In this document: positions 6,535 to 13,965 of the stretch, one piece after another | Layout of the letters: each line of letters starts with the position of its first letter | Numbering within the stretch: position 1 is the first letter of the stretch | Assembly: GCA_003575245.1 (NCBI GenBank) | Contig: NMQN01000911.1 | Location: forward strand, 1 to 15,859 | Direction: 5' to 3' | DNA from: Candidatus Atribacteria bacterium 1244-E10-H5-B2 | Lineage (GTDB): Bacteria > Atribacterota > JS1 > SB-45 > 34-128 | DNA length: 15,859 nucleotides | Made by a program: the position numbers and the translations under genes | Notes under the pieces: model-generated | What the model was told of the DNA's origin: nothing | Seen by the model: the letters and a program-made list of their open reading frames with translations, nothing else | Database searches by the model: none

Positions 6535-7380
6535 TTACAAAATCCCTTCTGCATGACGAGCTGCATGACAGCAAACATTCACCGCTACCGGCATACCAGC
6601 AATGTGCGTAGGAGTATATTCAATATTTACTGCCAACGCTGTAGTTCTTCCGCCTAAACCCGCAGGTCCAATTCCTAAATTGTTTATTCGTTCTAAAATC
6701 TCCTTTTCCATCTGGGTGTATCGTTCATCCTGATGGTGTTCTCCAATTTTACGAAAAAGTGCCTTTTTAGCGATAACCAAAGCCTTATCTGCAGTCCCCC
6801 CAATACCTACACCTACGATAGTGGGTGGACAAGGGTTAGGACCAGCCTTTCTTATAGTATCTACTACAAAATTTTTAATTCCTTCTGGTCCATCAGCAGC
6901 TTTCATCATAGCTAAGGCACTCATATTCTCACTGCCAAACCCCTTAGGAGTAACCATAAATTTAATCTTATCTCCAGGAACAATATCGGTATATATAATC
7001 GCTGGGGTATTCGTTCCCGTATTTTTTCGGGCAAATACCGGGTCATCTACAATAGATTTCCTTAAATATCCTTCCATATAAGCTTCCTTAACTCCTTCAT
7101 TAACTGCCTCCCGGAAATTTCCCCCTATGATATAAGCCTCCTGACCCAGCTCCACATATAAAACAGCCAAACCTGTATCCTGACAGATAGCAATCTCTTC
7201 CCCTGAAGCTATTTTATAATTCTCGATTAACATATCAAGCACTGAACAACCAACCTCTGAAACCTCCCCTTCTCGTGCTTCTTTTAGCGCGGTTAAAACA
7301 TCTTCTCCGATATGGTAATTTGCTCTTAAAAATAGCTCCTTAACCTTCTTTTTAATTCTTTCCGCCTCTATCTTGCGCAT
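6535..7380 (-). CDS. fumA: Class I fumarate hydratase, alpha (N-terminal) subunit
   Basis: A 281-residue subunit that carries the catalytic [4Fe-4S] cluster. The three expected cysteine positions are present: C66 (CQDTG), C184 (NPCPP) and C271 (CCHAARH, with an extra C270). Other family motifs are NTGTNTPA, KGFGSENMS and GIGGTADKA. Class I fumarases hydrate fumarate to L-malate reversibly and are oxygen-sensitive, consistent with an anaerobe. The start at 7380 has AAGGAG 8 bases ahead. It sits 33 bases after the malic enzyme stop, so mae-fumA-fumB is probably one transcript. L-tartrate dehydratase alpha is the main alternative on sequence alone. Confidence 0.92.
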   Translation of the reverse strand: MRKIEAERIKKKVKELFLRANYHIGEDVLTALKEAREGEVSEVGCSVLDMLIENYKIASGEEIAICQDTGLAVLYVELGQEAYIIGGNFREAVNEGVKEAYMEGYLRKSIVDDPVFARKNTGTNTPAIIYTDIVPGDKIKFMVTPKGFGSENMSALAMMKAADGPEGIKNFVVDTIRKAGPNPCPPTIVGVGIGGTADKALVIAKKALFRKIGEHHQDERYTQMEKEILERINNLGIGPAGLGGRTTALAVNIEYTPTHIAGMPVAVNVCCHAARHAEGIL

Positions 7381-7413
7381 TTGTCTATCTCCTTTTTCCC
7401 ATTTTACAGTTTT

Positions 7414-8753
7414 TTATTCTGGAGGAAGCTGAATAAAACCTTTTTCCATATGAAGTTTGGTAATCCCCTGGGACTTTTTTATAGCTGAAGAAGCAAGTTC
7501 TCTTAACTCCTCCTTACTCCTCTTTATTCTGGCTACTCCCTGCTCTATGGCCTTCAAGCCTACGGCTACTGCTTCCTGAATAAACATCTCTGTTTCTCCC
7601 ATAGTGGGAATTATATATTCTTCATTCAATCCCCTTCCTTCTGCATAATTAGATATAGCCTTTGCTGCAGTAATACACATTTCATCGGTTATACTTCTTG
7701 CGCCCACATCCAAAGTGCCCCTAAATATAGCAGGAAATCCAAGAGAATTGTTCACCTGATTAGGAAAATCGGAACGACCGGTAGCAACAATTCTTGCTCC
7801 TGCTTCTTTTGCTTCCCAGGGCCACATTTCAGGAATAGGATTAGCACAGATAAAAACTATGGAATCCTTAGCCATACCAGCGATTTCCTCTTTCTTTATT
7901 GTACCGGGACCAGACTTGGATAAAGCAATACAAACATCAGCTTTTTTAAGAGCTTCTTTCATATTACCCGTCCTTCCCTCCTTATTCGTCTTCTCACATA
8001 TTTTCCATTTGGTAGGCTCTTTCTTTAATTCCTTTCTTCCCCGGTGAAGAATCCCTTTACTATCCACCATTATCCTTTTTTCTGGATTCGCTCCAGCTAA
8101 CATTATGTACTTGGCGCAGTTCATATTTGCTGCTCCTGCACCAATGAAAGTAATTGAGACGTCTTCCATCTTTTTATCAACTACCTTCAAGGCACTAATT
8201 AATCCGGCTAAGGTAACCAGAGCTGTTCCTTGCTGATCATCATGCCAGACAGGAATATCTAACTCTTTCTGTAATCTCTCAAGAATATAAAAACATTTTG
8301 GCTTAGCAATATCTTCAAGGTTTATACCTCCAAATGTGGGAACAAGCCATTTAACTGCAGTAATTATCTCATCAGGGTCTTTAGTATTTAAACATATGGG
8401 AAATGCATCTACCCCACCCAAATATTTAAATAGCATTCCCTTACCTTCCATTACGGGAAGAGCTGCTTCAGGCCCTATATCCCCCAAACCAAGGACTCTT
8501 GTTCCATCGCTAATAATCGCAACAAAATTTCCTTTATTTGTGTGTTCATAAACCTTATTTTTATTTTTTGAATGTCCAGGCAAGGTTCCGCTACGCCGGG
8601 AGTATACCAGATAGCAAAATCTTCGTAACTTCTCACCGGAGTCTTAATCTCTACACCTATTTTGCCCCGATAAAACGGATGATACTTCATGGCAAACATC
8701 TTTGGTTCATTAGCCTTTGCCAAAAGCTCCTCTTTTGTTAATTTTTTACCCAT
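7414..8753 (-). pseudogene. NAD(P)-dependent malic enzyme, interrupted by one frameshift
   Basis: Malic enzyme oxidatively decarboxylates malate to pyruvate. Two overlapping frames make one 446-residue protein: the first (start 8753, GAGAG ribosome site) ends its homology at WYTPGVAEPCLDIQK, and the second continues NKVYEHTNKGNF. The join is in a run of six A (8564-8569); one extra A would restore the family alignment exactly, at about residue 65. Downstream, all signature regions are intact: GTRVLGLGDIGP, FPICLNTKDPDE, the metal site NLEDIAKP and WHDDQQGTA, the NAD loop FIGAGAANM, and FPNQVNNSLGFPAIFRG. The gap between the frames is one base and every other part is conserved, so this may be a sequencing error, a recent mutation, or a gene rescued by transcriptional slippage on A-rich sequence. 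If truly broken, the visible second frame would need an unsupported internal start at a TTG (8583). Confidence 0.8.
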
Positions 8754-9027
8754 TATACTCTCATTTAAAAATTTATTTCTAGTTATACAGCCACATATTT
8801 ACGCTGATATTTTTCTTTATTATCACATGCAAGTCTGTGTTCCTCTGTGTGAGTCTGTGACCAATATATTCTTTTTTACTCCCCTCCCTTCTAAGATATC
8901 CCAGGTCTCTTCCTATGCTTGGCTCTAATCTTTTCACTTCCTTAAGGTCAATAATTTGTAGGTTATCTACTCCGTTTGTTTTTTACCTTTTAAAGATTAT
9001 AAAGATAAATGTTTATTATGTTTTCAT
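8754..9027. other. Intergenic region upstream of malic enzyme
   Basis: 274 bases without a recognisable gene. On the minus strand it contains TGTGATAAT (8827-8819), an extended -10-like sequence about 65 bases before the malic enzyme ATG, without a good -35. It also holds the phased TCTGTG repeat and a stretch reading ATCAGCG...TGTGGCTG (about 8793-8815) that looks like short intergenic repeats found in many environmental genomes. No terminator for the preceding regulator gene is evident. Confidence 0.4.
8834..8859. repeat. Three TCTGTG hexamers at exact 10-bp spacing
   Basis: TCTGTG occurs at 8834-8839, 8844-8849 and 8854-8859 on the plus strand (CACAGA on the transcribed strand), one per helical turn. 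It lies just upstream of the possible -10 element before malic enzyme, where an activator could sit. It could equally be a piece of a dispersed intergenic repeat. Confidence 0.6.
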
Positions 9028-9711
9028 CTATTTAGAAGTAGCGCTCCAAGAGTTAACCTCTGTAAGTGAAGACTCTTTAGCTCTTTCTATGTGTTGAAGT
9101 AAGGTCTTAGTAACAAGTTTTTCATCGTTTCTCTTTAAAGCTTCAATGATAGCCAGATGTTCTTTTACCGAATCGAAAAAAGTAGTTCTTTTAAGAGAAA
9201 TATTCCTTAACCAATGTATTTGTTCCTGAAGGTTAGTCAGTAATTCGATAAGTTTTTTATTACCGCAATTTTGGCTAAGAAGATCATGAAATTTTTTATC
9301 CAGAACTAAATACTGAATACGATTTTCAGTGTTTTCAGATTTATTAATAAATTCTTTAAAATCATCCCCAACTTTTTCTAATTCATTTATAAATATTTTC
9401 CCTAAAGATTTTTTTACCGCCAATGTTTCGAGGGTTTCTCTGATTTCAAAGATATCTTCTATTATTTCAGTGGTAACATTAGAAACTGCTGCCCCTTTTC
9501 GGGGAATGATAGTAACAAATCCTTCTTTTTCTAACTTATTAAAAGCTTCTCTGATGGGAGCCCGGCTTATACTCATGGCTTTAGCTAATTCTTCTTCCAG
9601 TAAACGTGTACCCGGTTTTAGATTGCCTCTTATAATCTGAAATTTTATATTCTGGTAGGTTCGATCTTTGAGGGATAAATAATTTCCTAAATCTTCAAAA
9701 TATCCTTTCAT
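9028..9711 (-). CDS. GntR-family transcriptional regulator, FCD (FadR-like) type, copy 1
   Basis: A 227-residue regulator. The N-terminal winged helix (about residues 12-76) includes EEELAKAMSISRAPIREAFNKLEKEGFV, written here as two parts of the usual helix-turn-helix, and the wing PRKGAAV. The C-terminal FCD domain keeps the metal/ligand set D138, H142, H185 and H207. FCD regulators generally sense small organic acids; the neighbours (malic enzyme, fumarase, fumarate reductase, oxidoreductase trio) suggest a C4-dicarboxylate or 2-hydroxy acid, which is inference. It has its own promoter (9755-9783) and lies between the oxidoreductase genes and malic enzyme. It shares 178 of 227 residues (78%) and identical length with the regulator at 13032-13715. 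Confidence 0.92.
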   Translation of the reverse strand: MKGYFEDLGNYLSLKDRTYQNIKFQIIRGNLKPGTRLLEEELAKAMSISRAPIREAFNKLEKEGFVTIIPRKGAAVSNVTTEIIEDIFEIRETLETLAVKKSLGKIFINELEKVGDDFKEFINKSENTENRIQYLVLDKKFHDLLSQNCGNKKLIELLTNLQEQIHWLRNISLKRTTFFDSVKEHLAIIEALKRNDEKLVTKTLLQHIERAKESSLTEVNSWSATSK

Positions 9712-9754
9712 AATTTCTTTCTTTCCTTTAAAGATCTAACTTTTCTATATTTTT

Positions 9755-9783
9755 ATTTTATCTTGTCGATTGTATATTGTCAA
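9755..9783 (-). promoter_or_regulatory. Sigma-70-type promoter of GntR copy 1
   Basis: TTGACA at 9783-9778, 17-base spacer, TAAAAT at 9760-9755. It lies 44 bases before the ATG at 9711. The spacer contains the conserved block shared with the other regulator promoter, so a bound repressor would cover the promoter. Confidence 0.75.
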
Positions 9784-9784
9784 C
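9764..9784. promoter_or_regulatory. Candidate GntR operator, copy 1 (21-bp block shared with 13764-13784)
   Basis: This 21-bp block, containing GATTGTATATTGTCAAC on the plus strand, is identical to the one before the second regulator and overlaps the -35 and spacer in the same register. Flanking bases give GTATA...TATAC symmetry here (centre near 9780). FCD-GntR operators are commonly short AT-rich palindromes with GT...AC features, so autoregulation and cross-regulation are plausible. Confidence 0.55.
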
Positions 9785-9860
9785 TATACGAATTGCCATA
9801 TAATCAAATAGCCTCTTCACTCCCATAGAATGTATCAAGCTAGCACCTTTAAATAAACCT

Positions 9861-10244
9861 TCATTGAGATGATATAGAATTTTTCTTTTCAATTTTTCTG
9901 GTAGCTACTAAGTCTATATTATTGTCTAATAAATTTGAAGCGACTATTTGACCAATCTCAACAGGTACTTCCACTTTAATCCGGCGAGTAATCTCTCCAA
10001 TTTTTTTTAAATATTTTTTGGGAATAGGAACGTGAGTTTTTACGCTTACCAAAGAGAAATCTCCGTTCTCTACCAAAACAGAACCGGTGAATACTCTTAA
10101 AGGATTGGTGATTTCATTTTTTACATAATCTTTTCCTTTAGGGCATTCATCCCCTTTAATATTTCTAATATTTGTTCCCTCATATTCTATTGATATTCGA
10201 CAACTATTGGGACAAATTATACAGATAAATTCTCTCTCCATCAT
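9861..10244 (-). CDS. DUF1667 protein, partner of FAD oxidoreductases
   Basis: A 127-residue protein with four conserved cysteines in CIICPNSC and DECPKG, then NPLRVFTGSV and the VKTHVPIPKK segment, the pattern of DUF1667. The family's biochemical role is not established; it is nearly always found after the two flavoproteins seen here, suggesting a small metal- or cluster-binding subunit of that complex. Its ATG at 10244 overlaps the stop of the preceding gene (TAATG), indicating translational coupling; a second ATG at 10241 is also possible. The C-terminus ends in a polar tail with no known motif. Confidence 0.85.
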   Translation of the reverse strand: MMEREFICIICPNSCRISIEYEGTNIRNIKGDECPKGKDYVKNEITNPLRVFTGSVLVENGDFSLVSVKTHVPIPKKYLKKIGEITRRIKVEVPVEIGQIVASNLLDNNIDLVATRKIEKKNSISSQ

Positions 10245-11476
10245 TAGACCAACCTTACCTTTAATGTTTTTATCTCTTCTAATTCTGAAGAGGATAATTT
10301 TACTCTAACCATCTCTGCAGGGTTTACCCGTCGAAAAGATTTCTTTTTAATTATTCTTTTACCATCTTCAAATACTAAAACCTTCTTTTCTCCCGGTTGA
10401 TTAACTCGAAAAGAGAAGATAGTATCTTTAACCCTAATCAATGTTTGAGGAACTATATATCTTAAACCTTCACCCAATTCAACTATAATCTCCTGCTCTT
10501 TAATCAACTTTCCTTCCAGGTATTCTGCTACTCCCTCAACTATATATTCGGCTTCTAAAGATACATTATCCACGATATCATGTACCTGCAGGACATTCCC
10601 ACAGGAAAAGATACCGGGGATGCTGGTCTGACCCCTCTCATCTACTTGCGGTCCCCCGGTTATGTTATCCAAAACTATACCTGCTTCACGAGAAAGCTCA
10701 TTCTCCGGAATTAAACCTACAGATAAAAGTAAAGTATCACAGGCTATTTTTCTTTTACTTCCCGAAATAATTCCTCCTCTTTTACCTAATTGGGCAATGG
10801 TAACTCCTGATAATCGCTCATTTCCCTCTATATCTACTACGGTATGACTAAGTAAAAGGGGTATATCAAAATCATACAGACATTGATTAATATTTCGAGG
10901 AAGACCGTTGCTGTAAGGGAGTTTCTCTGCTACCATTATTACCTCTGCCCCTTCCAAGGTTAGACGTCGGGCCATAATCAGACCGATATCTCCTGAGCCT
11001 AAGACTACTATTTTTTCTCCTACCATATAGTTCTTTAAATTAATCAGCTCTTGTGCTACTCCCGCAGTATAGATAGCAGATGGTCGAGCTCCCGGTATGC
11101 TGATAGCTCCCCGAGTTCGCTCACGGCAGCCCATAGCCAGAATAATTACTTTGGCCCGATAATGCTGCAATCCTTTATAATTTATTACTATTACTTCTTT
11201 TTGGGGAGTTAAATTAACTACCATACTATTTAATAAGAAGGGAATCTCTTTCTCTTTCACCTGATCTATATATCTTTGAGCATATTCCGGACCGGCCAGG
11301 GAAGTGTTAAACTTTTCCAATCCAAACCCGTCATGAATACACTGTTGCAATATACCCCCCAAGTAGTCTCCCCGTTCGATAATCAGAATATCCTCTATTC
11401 CTTTTTGTTGGCAGGCGACGGCTGCAGCTAAACCAGCAGCTCCTCCTCCAATGATAATAACTTCTTTTTCTGGCAT
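10244..11476 (-). CDS. GlpB-like FAD/NAD(P)-dependent oxidoreductase
   Basis: A 410-residue pyridine-nucleotide-disulfide-oxidoreductase-fold flavoprotein. The FAD loop IIIGGGAAGLAAA is at residues 7-19, the NAD(P) loop VVLGSGDIGLIMARRL at 157-172, and the second FAD contact IFSCGNVLQVHDIVD near 300. There is no CxxC disulfide site, so it transfers electrons between FAD and a dinucleotide or partner rather than reducing a disulfide. It overlaps the end of the GlpA-like gene by 49 bases and has GAGG 10 bases before the ATG, and it is coupled to DUF1667 downstream. Together the three resemble an anaerobic glycerol-3-phosphate dehydrogenase-like complex, but without GlpC; the true substrate is unknown. 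Confidence 0.88.
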   Translation of the reverse strand: MPEKEVIIIGGGAAGLAAAVACQQKGIEDILIIERGDYLGGILQQCIHDGFGLEKFNTSLAGPEYAQRYIDQVKEKEIPFLLNSMVVNLTPQKEVIVINYKGLQHYRAKVIILAMGCRERTRGAISIPGARPSAIYTAGVAQELINLKNYMVGEKIVVLGSGDIGLIMARRLTLEGAEVIMVAEKLPYSNGLPRNINQCLYDFDIPLLLSHTVVDIEGNERLSGVTIAQLGKRGGIISGSKRKIACDTLLLSVGLIPENELSREAGIVLDNITGGPQVDERGQTSIPGIFSCGNVLQVHDIVDNVSLEAEYIVEGVAEYLEGKLIKEQEIIVELGEGLRYIVPQTLIRVKDTIFSFRVNQPGEKKVLVFEDGKRIIKKKSFRRVNPAEMVRVKLSSSELEEIKTLKVRLV

Positions 11477-12957
11477 GATTTACTAACCTCATTGCTTCTA
11501 TATCCGGTTAATAGATAAGAATTTTTTCCTTTTAAAGTAATTTCCCTGGGAGCAAGATTAAAATTTTCCCTTAATATCTCTATAATTCTGGGAAAACAAT
11601 ATCCTCCCTGACATCTACCCATCATAGCCCGAGTCCGATATTTAATAGAAATCAGACTTCTTGCCCCTAAAGGATTATTAGCTGCCTCTAATATTTCTTT
11701 CTTGGTAATTTTCTCGCAACGACAGATTATCTCTCCGTAATCTGGGTCTTGCTTGATTAAGGTCTTTTTAGTCTCTTCATCCTGCTCTTCAAATCGTAGA
11801 ATACCTTTTCTGAAAGGATTAAAGCTGGGATTAGCATTTAGTCTTTCTTTTTTATTGATAATTTCCACTACTCTTTGGGTAATAGGTTGGGCAGCAGTTA
11901 ATCCCGGGGATTCGATACCGATTAGATTGATAAAGTTATTGACTGTTTTGCTTTCCTCTATTACAAAATCCCAAAACCCTCCCTCAGAAGAAGGAGCCTG
12001 CTTGGCTCGGAGGCCGGAATAACTGCGGATGATATATCCGGGTGAAATTAAAGGTAAAAATTCACGAGCTTCAGAAGAGAGCACTTTCATTACTAAGGAG
12101 GTTACTGAAAGATTATCTTTACTTTTAATATATTCATTGCTCGGACCTATCAGGATATTGCCATCAATAGTGGGGGTAAGATGAATTCCTAAGCCTCCAG
12201 CCCCAGCTTGAGGGACAGGATAAACCAGGTGATTTATCAACCAGGAGACATTTTTATCTAATATATGATATTCTCCCCGGCAGGGATAAAGACGATATTT
12301 TTTTATTCCTACCATTCGAGCTATATAATCGGAATATAGTCCGGCACTATTAATTAAATAAGAAGAAGTAAATTCTCTTTTGTTAGTTTTAATTCTAAAA
12401 TGAGAATTGTTTAATCTGGTAATACTTTTCACTTCGGTATTTAGAAAGAAGGAAACACCGTTATCGAGGGCATTTTCAGCAAGAGCAATGGTTAATAGAT
12501 AAGGAGAAGTAATGGCAGTTTCAGGAGAATAAAGAGCTGCTATCCCCGATACATTAGGTTCTAACCTTTTTATCTCATCAGAGTTTATGATTTTCAGACC
12601 CTTTACCCGGTTTTTATCACCCTGAACCTTTAATTTTTTTAATCCAGTAATCTCTTCCTTTTTCTTGGCAACTACTAATTTCCCTATCTTTTTATAAGGA
12701 ACATCAAGTTGGCTACAAAGTCCTGCAAAAGATTTATTCCCTTCCACACAAAATTGAGCCATTAAAGTGCCGGGCTTATTATTAAAACCAGCATGAACTA
12801 CTCCGCTATTTCGGCAGCTTACCCCCCGACCAACATCATCCTCTTTTTCCAAAACAGCAACATTAATTTTGTATTTAGATAATTCCCGGGCAATAGCACA
12901 ACCAACTACTCCACCACCGATTATAACCATATCAAAATGATTATTCTTTGTCTTCAT
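11428..12957 (-). CDS. GlpA-like FAD oxidoreductase with C-terminal BFD-type [2Fe-2S] domain
   Basis: A 509-residue protein of the DAO superfamily. MVIIGGGVVGCAIARELS (residues 10-27) binds FAD; NSGVVHAGFNNKPGTLMA and GIHLTPTIDGNILIGP match L-2-hydroxyglutarate oxidase and glycerol-3-phosphate dehydrogenase relatives. The C-terminal BFD-like domain has C412, C414, C449 and C454 (CRC...RCQGGYC), a [2Fe-2S] site. It likely oxidises a 2-hydroxy acid or polyol phosphate and passes electrons to the GlpB-like partner. No membrane anchor is seen. Its AAAGGA ribosome site is 9 bases ahead and the gene follows the GntR regulator by 74 bases, so regulator and trio are probably one transcription unit. 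Substrate is open: glycerol 3-phosphate, L-2-hydroxyglutarate or malate-like acids. Confidence 0.88.
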   Translation of the reverse strand: MKTKNNHFDMVIIGGGVVGCAIARELSKYKINVAVLEKEDDVGRGVSCRNSGVVHAGFNNKPGTLMAQFCVEGNKSFAGLCSQLDVPYKKIGKLVVAKKKEEITGLKKLKVQGDKNRVKGLKIINSDEIKRLEPNVSGIAALYSPETAITSPYLLTIALAENALDNGVSFFLNTEVKSITRLNNSHFRIKTNKREFTSSYLINSAGLYSDYIARMVGIKKYRLYPCRGEYHILDKNVSWLINHLVYPVPQAGAGGLGIHLTPTIDGNILIGPSNEYIKSKDNLSVTSLVMKVLSSEAREFLPLISPGYIIRSYSGLRAKQAPSSEGGFWDFVIEESKTVNNFINLIGIESPGLTAAQPITQRVVEIINKKERLNANPSFNPFRKGILRFEEQDEETKKTLIKQDPDYGEIICRCEKITKKEILEAANNPLGARSLISIKYRTRAMMGRCQGGYCFPRIIEILRENFNLAPREITLKGKNSYLLTGYRSNEVSKSCQKKKLLSLEEELLV

Positions 12958-13031
12958 ATAAATTTTTCCTTTTTAAAATAAACAATAGAAAAATATAAAT
13001 TACAAAAACATCTTCTGCGATTTAACTTAAC

Positions 13032-13715
13032 CTATTTCGAGATATTACTACAGGAATTAATTTCCTCAAGGGAAGACCTTTTAGCTCTCTCTAAATGTTG
13101 AAGTAAAATCTTATTAATTAGCTCTTCATCATTCTTTTTTAAGGTTTCTATGATAGCTAAATGTTCTTTTACCGAACCGGCAAAAGTAATTCTTTTAAGA
13201 GAAACATTCCGTAGCCAATGAATCTGTCCCCGAAGGTTAGCTAATAATTCAATAAGTTTTTTGTTCCCGCAATTTTGACTAAGAAGATCATGGAATTTTT
13301 TATCCAGAGCTAAATACTGAATACAATTTTCAGCATTGGTAGGTTTATTTATAAATTTTTTAAATCCATCTCCGACTTTTTCTAATTTCTCTATAGATAT
13401 CTTCCCGATAGATTTTTTAACCGCTAAGGATTCCAGAGATTCTCTAATTTCAAAGATATCTTCTATTGTTTGAGCAGTAATCTTAGCGACTGCTGCTCCT
13501 TTTCGAGGAATGATGGTGACAAATCCCTCTTTCTCCAACCTATTAAAAGCTTCTCTAATAGGAGCTCTACTTATATTCATTGCTTTTGATAATTCTTCTT
13601 CCGGTAAACGGGTACCCGGTTTTAAAGTGCCTATTATAATCTGAAATTTTATATTCTGGTAGGCTCTATCTTTGAGAGATAAATAGCTTCCTAAATCTTC
13701 AAAATGTTCTTTCAT
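13032..13715 (-). CDS. GntR-family transcriptional regulator, FCD (FadR-like) type, copy 2
   Basis: A 227-residue paralogue of the regulator at 9028-9711, with the same winged helix (SRAPIREAFNRLEKEGF, PRKGAAV) and FCD residues D138, H142, H185 and H207. The frame is open to 13811, but those 32 extra codons run across the promoter and do not align with the paralogue; the start at 13715 has AGGAAG 7 bases ahead and gives the same length as copy 1. It heads the oxidoreductase trio and probably controls it, perhaps with itself and copy 1. Differences between the paralogues are scattered and include residues 171-180 of the FCD domain, so their effectors may differ. Confidence 0.92.
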   Translation of the reverse strand: MKEHFEDLGSYLSLKDRAYQNIKFQIIIGTLKPGTRLPEEELSKAMNISRAPIREAFNRLEKEGFVTIIPRKGAAVAKITAQTIEDIFEIRESLESLAVKKSIGKISIEKLEKVGDGFKKFINKPTNAENCIQYLALDKKFHDLLSQNCGNKKLIELLANLRGQIHWLRNVSLKRITFAGSVKEHLAIIETLKKNDEELINKILLQHLERAKRSSLEEINSCSNISK

Positions 13716-13754
13716 ATTTTTACTTCCTATTATAAAAAAAATAGTCCTTTTTAT

Positions 13755-13783
13755 ATTATAAAATGTCGATTGTATATTGTCAA
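13755..13783 (-). promoter_or_regulatory. Consensus sigma-70 promoter of GntR copy 2 and oxidoreductase trio
   Basis: TTGACA at 13783-13778, a 17-base spacer and TATAAT at 13760-13755: a perfect match to both consensus boxes and spacing, 39 bases before the ATG at 13715. Such a strong promoter would be expected to need repression, which fits the regulator it drives. Confidence 0.88.
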
Positions 13784-13784
13784 C
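13764..13784. promoter_or_regulatory. Candidate GntR operator, copy 2
   Basis: Identical to the 21-bp block at 9764-9784 and placed identically relative to -35 and -10. Here the flank forms a 6-bp inverted repeat ATATTG/CAATAT around TTGA, overlapping the -35 box. Binding would block RNA polymerase. Confidence 0.55.
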
Positions 13785-13860
13785 AATATTTTCGTATCTC
13801 GTATATCGCATTATATATTGTAGTGGGAGAAAGAAAAATGGTAAGAAAAAAGTAAAAAAT

Positions 13861-13901
13861 AAAATAGAGGAGGGTCAGCTCGTCTAACTCTCCCCTATTT
13901 T
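13861..13901 (-). terminator. Intrinsic terminator after the leuB-like gene
   Basis: Two 18-base arms (13884-13901 and 13861-13878) pair with one A-C mismatch and two G-U pairs around a 5-base loop. On the minus strand the stem is followed by ATTTTTTACTTTTTT. It ends the leuC-leuD-leuB transcript 65 bases after the leuB stop and insulates the regulator promoter just downstream. Confidence 0.88.
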
Positions 13902-13965
13902 ATAAAAAAGATAAAGAATAAAAACTTGGAATTAATACAGTGTAGCTAATAAATATAATTTAAAA

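Noticed and set aside
8564..8570. Programmed -1 ribosomal frameshift in malic enzyme
   Set aside because: The zero-frame codons CAA-AAA-ATA do not form a standard X XXY YYZ heptamer and no downstream structure is obvious; mutation, error or transcriptional slippage is more likely.
8842..8847. A -35 box for the malic enzyme promoter
   Set aside because: The hexamer at the right spacing reads CAGAGG, with no useful match to TTGACA, so only an extended -10 can be argued.
9329..9640. Plus-strand open frame of 103 codons
   Set aside because: It is antisense to the conserved GntR coding region and shows no protein features of its own.
11753..12022. Plus-strand open frame of 89 codons inside the GlpA-like gene
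   Set aside because: Shadow of an intact, motif-rich gene on the other strand.
13716..13811. Longer N-terminus for the second GntR regulator
   Set aside because: It would translate through a perfect -10/-35 promoter, lacks homology to the paralogue and has no ribosome site; the start at 13715 has one.
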